Source: a virus
Reading direction: 5' to 3' (one strand)
DNA length: 44,878 nt
IMG/VR virus record: IMGVR_UViG_3300027797_001656
Location: 1-44,878 of that record
The translations under genes and the position numbers were made by a program. A model generated the notes under the pieces. The model saw only the letters and a list, made by a program, of their open reading frames with translations. It did not search any database and was not told where the DNA came from. Below are positions 43,301 through 44,878 of this stretch, piece after piece (the stretch's first letter is position 1; the number at the start of each line of letters is the position of its first letter).

Positions 43301-44878
43301 AAATTATTTGATGATGCTAACAACAGTACGAATGAGTTAAGTTATATAATATCAACACTTAAAAAATTTGGTGGTATCCATAAATTACCATATGCTTGGG
43401 TTGTTAAATATGGTTCATTATGGCATAGGTATAAAACATGGGTTAACACGGGTACTGATATTTTGTCTGATTCGTGGAAAGATTTTAATTATTCGTACAA
43501 TTATGACCCATCAAATAGTGCAACTACTAAAGTATATAGTGTGACCCTTAATGGATCACCATATGATTTTGTTTTACAAGATAATGTTACCACTACAATA
43601 AATGTGACTAATTATTCTAAAACTGTTATTAATAAAGGTTTTTACCCTAAGTTGATTGACGACTTCAATGTCTTTTATCAAGGGGTGAGAGTATTCACCA
43701 CACAAGCGCAGATTACGGGAACCGGAAATGTAATTAATGGAAATGAACTTGAAATTACGACTATCAATAGTAATGATATTATCGGTGGTATGGTTTTATC
43801 AGGAACTGGTTTAGAATTAAATACAACTGTTATTTCACAAATAAGTGGTACAACAGGTGGGGTTGGTAGATATATTATTACTTCAGGACAAACGCCAACT
43901 GGATCAACTTATGGTCCAAATATAACATTTATTGTAATAAATCCAAATAATAATAATGGGTATACAAATTTAGAAATACAAGACGCATTAAACACAAAAA
44001 TAAAATTAATAACATCCCCTGGATCGGTAATAAATGGGTTAATAAGTTTTGATCCTCAATCACCAAATAGATCTATAAATATAACACCATGGTCGTCTTA
44101 TGTTATAACAACTGACAAATCAAGTATATACCCATTACCTTCTTTTGGATGTTTAATTGATCAAACTTATGATGAATGTTTTACCAATACGGGTAAATTA
44201 AAAACTGAAGTTGTCAACAACGATGCGATGTATAATGGTTCCGTTAGATTATTTTGGAAAGCACCGAATTATGGGTATTATGATAATAATAAGGTAGTAC
44301 CACCAGATCCTGATAGTTATTTAAAATATATTAAGAATAGCGGTACAACCCAACAAAATTTCTCAATTAATAAAAGTGTTAATGATTATTCTAAGTTTGA
44401 TGAATTATTTAGTGCATTTGATAAGGGAGCATTAGACATATTAGAAACAGAATTTTTAAATTTTAGTAGATCTGCATATGATTATGATACAAGTATTTTA
44501 ATAACTAATAACCAAGAAACAGAAACAGAAAAGGGATATAAGAATTTTCAAATGTTAATGAGAATGTTAATGAAAATACCGAAACCTCTCCAAACAACTG
44601 AAAAGGCGATTATAGAAGAAATACAAAATAATCAAATTAACACATTTAATTCTTATTTTATTGGATTTATGGATTATAAAGTTGTGATAAAATATGGTAA
44701 CCCAACAAACTACGATAAAAAATTATTTTATACATTTTCAAATAAATATATAGAGGATCCTTATGTGTATCAGGGTTATCAACAATCATCCCCAAACACA
44801 CTACCAAATGGTATTACTAGTCCTGTTACATTATCACAGTCTAAGACGACTAACCCACAAACTTGGAAAGCGTTGGAA
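40331..44878 (+). CDS. Giant baseplate-type protein, 3' truncated by the window
   Basis: From ATG at 40331 the frame stays open to the last base, giving at least 1516 residues with no stop. The start (MVNNGENILVEFDYQNI) lies 11 bases inside the gp53-like gene. A conserved block near residues 165-250 includes TLEDVKGRSLFEGG, AAFFQFPYPIFHLTIKGYLG and MTYKYTIMSHVSFGAMMGTP, which resembles a baseplate assembly interface. Around residues 1130-1190 is the Gly/Thr-rich repeat VLSGTGLELNTTVISQISGT with GGVGRYIITSGQT, a motif inserted in many phage structural proteins. It is probably a wedge or hub component, perhaps replacing gp6/gp7-type proteins. Function is by context only. Confidence 0.75.
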   Translation, partial: MVNNGENILVEFDYQNISVIDPNKVIDEQGKPKERLIDHENLVFYANLECSVLPRTKLALGVSLNESVKTISVGKINFLNPGFKKFIDNGWTDELTGKNTLEGNGVNQQRKSISKNPDKSNEYYYSQSTISNGTPGAVDNGLLGITNINISYSTEFLPTIRITLEDVKGRSLFEGGNNSPYAAFFQFPYPIFHLTIKGYLGKAVRLPLMLQKFGSSFDPSSGNFRVDLDFMTYKYTIMSHVSFGAMMGTPLMYKSIIETKEVKPNNGSKNTTTVATKFASEGYQKMKELYSEYKSKGLIDDDFPELTIQQLKYRLDQFIKNIIESFKKTNLNVLNDLDDYSTQLTEYEKEVYYYSPDSWSKKYLDQDNVIITSNGDILYSFKKQYQTATEKAAALTALDGIVKKYNLVLFNNKTLGNGQPNFIPNTIKLSTFNSKAKMTDINETALNKTYYKRNNKELSIVISERDSFRNTISLQIMAGTFQFDGEGYFLNETKKMSQKYLTARQSIEEGLTAKLAEEMVNPVTGIGFKPTIRNVLAIFFAQGEAFLRLLDDVHTKAWNLRDDKYRKEAVFGGTSTTKSVDTKNDGEENTPIYPWPQLIVENTKSDGGEKYELKYPGDPILANTLRAFVPEIWPEVEFVEEFIKGYTEREVVLPEPGNTNNTLLRPDRLSFNAIEFPISNQVFQNTEEVKFLYEIYERLTLNSFYSLMSRDSAKIYNMSFYSSEAEVIDIIKALSDDNPYLTKKLKEYNLNSNVYLGFLRHISNNGEGLSWQNFIRGEYNTPYIKNNVSNSFELLDGNILSNDKGKPTVSLEKTEYVEKYFGIDYVIENYDFCDLYPLTNLNWDKDYLANGSNIINSNAAFKTSDVLNYNLNNKSIVNFTDGKKIEPITNFNYIKSVFEQTINIDNLKTFYTNRLIKNQYITEGNVFYKNYNGQLTSDQTTSMLNTPYFINAIQQGVYNFRYNTSDSAPFKVAAYLFLNSLPLATLKEKYKLFDDANNSTNELSYIISTLKKFGGIHKLPYAWVVKYGSLWHRYKTWVNTGTDILSDSWKDFNYSYNYDPSNSATTKVYSVTLNGSPYDFVLQDNVTTTINVTNYSKTVINKGFYPKLIDDFNVFYQGVRVFTTQAQITGTGNVINGNELEITTINSNDIIGGMVLSGTGLELNTTVISQISGTTGGVGRYIITSGQTPTGSTYGPNITFIVINPNNNNGYTNLEIQDALNTKIKLITSPGSVINGLISFDPQSPNRSINITPWSSYVITTDKSSIYPLPSFGCLIDQTYDECFTNTGKLKTEVVNNDAMYNGSVRLFWKAPNYGYYDNNKVVPPDPDSYLKYIKNSGTTQQNFSINKSVNDYSKFDELFSAFDKGALDILETEFLNFSRSAYDYDTSILITNNQETETEKGYKNFQMLMRMLMKIPKPLQTTEKAIIEEIQNNQINTFNSYFIGFMDYKVVIKYGNPTNYDKKLFYTFSNKYIEDPYVYQGYQQSSPNTLPNGITSPVTLSQSKTTNPQTWKALE

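Overview
The window is a 44.9 kb, AT-rich, densely coded stretch of a large contractile-tailed (T4-like, myovirus-type) phage genome. The identification rests on a tail sheath protein, a gp19-like tail tube protein, gp15-, gp26- and gp53-like assembly proteins, a probable tape measure, several giant baseplate-type proteins and a T4-type family B DNA polymerase. Almost all late genes have A-rich leaders without a recognisable Shine-Dalgarno sequence. That suggests a Bacteroidota (Flavobacteria-like) host, but this is inference. I saw no tRNA, rRNA, insertion sequence or CRISPR array, and no gene-free stretch longer than 300 bases.

Region 1 (2-16669, + strand) is an accessory surface-glycoprotein island. 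Three genes encode mucin-like proteins made of long Thr/Pro/Asn repeats (TPTPT, TPTNT) alternating with Cys-rich and beta-rich modules: 2-1345 (truncated at the window start), 8231-10021 and 11981-16669. Between the first two lies a tightly overlapping operon of seven sugar-transfer and modification genes (1415-8192): a Skp1/mucin-type polypeptide GlcNAc-transferase relative (GT60-like), a DxD protein, a GT4-like enzyme, an FkbM methyltransferase, a GT10 fucosyltransferase-like enzyme, a CmcI-like methyltransferase and an HtrL/YibB-GT fusion. A chymotrypsin-fold protease (10032-11951) sits between the second and third repeat proteins. My main hypothesis is that the phage makes, O-glycosylates and perhaps proteolytically matures its own mucin-like tail or capsid fibres.

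Region 2 (16722-24778) holds the DNA polymerase on the + strand, followed by a minus-strand block: two likely virion structural genes, a fusion of an HExxH metallopeptidase-like domain with a Mn-type superoxide dismutase, two small Cys-containing proteins and an SNF2-type helicase.

Region 3 (24838-44878, + strand) is the tail module: neck or tail-completion proteins, gp15-like terminator, sheath (with a Thr-rich insertion), a HAD-family phosphatase, tube, gp26-like chaperone with an overlapping out-of-frame C-terminal ORF (candidate programmed frameshift), tape measure, a 1699-residue baseplate protein with an OmpA-like segment, a gp53-like wedge protein and a further giant baseplate gene that runs off the window. 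A short ribbon-helix-helix gene lies on the minus strand just before the sheath gene.

An octamer TATTTATA, in the direction of transcription, precedes many genes on both strands and is a candidate late promoter. Hairpin terminators follow the first repeat gene, the sheath gene, the tube gene and one minus-strand gene.
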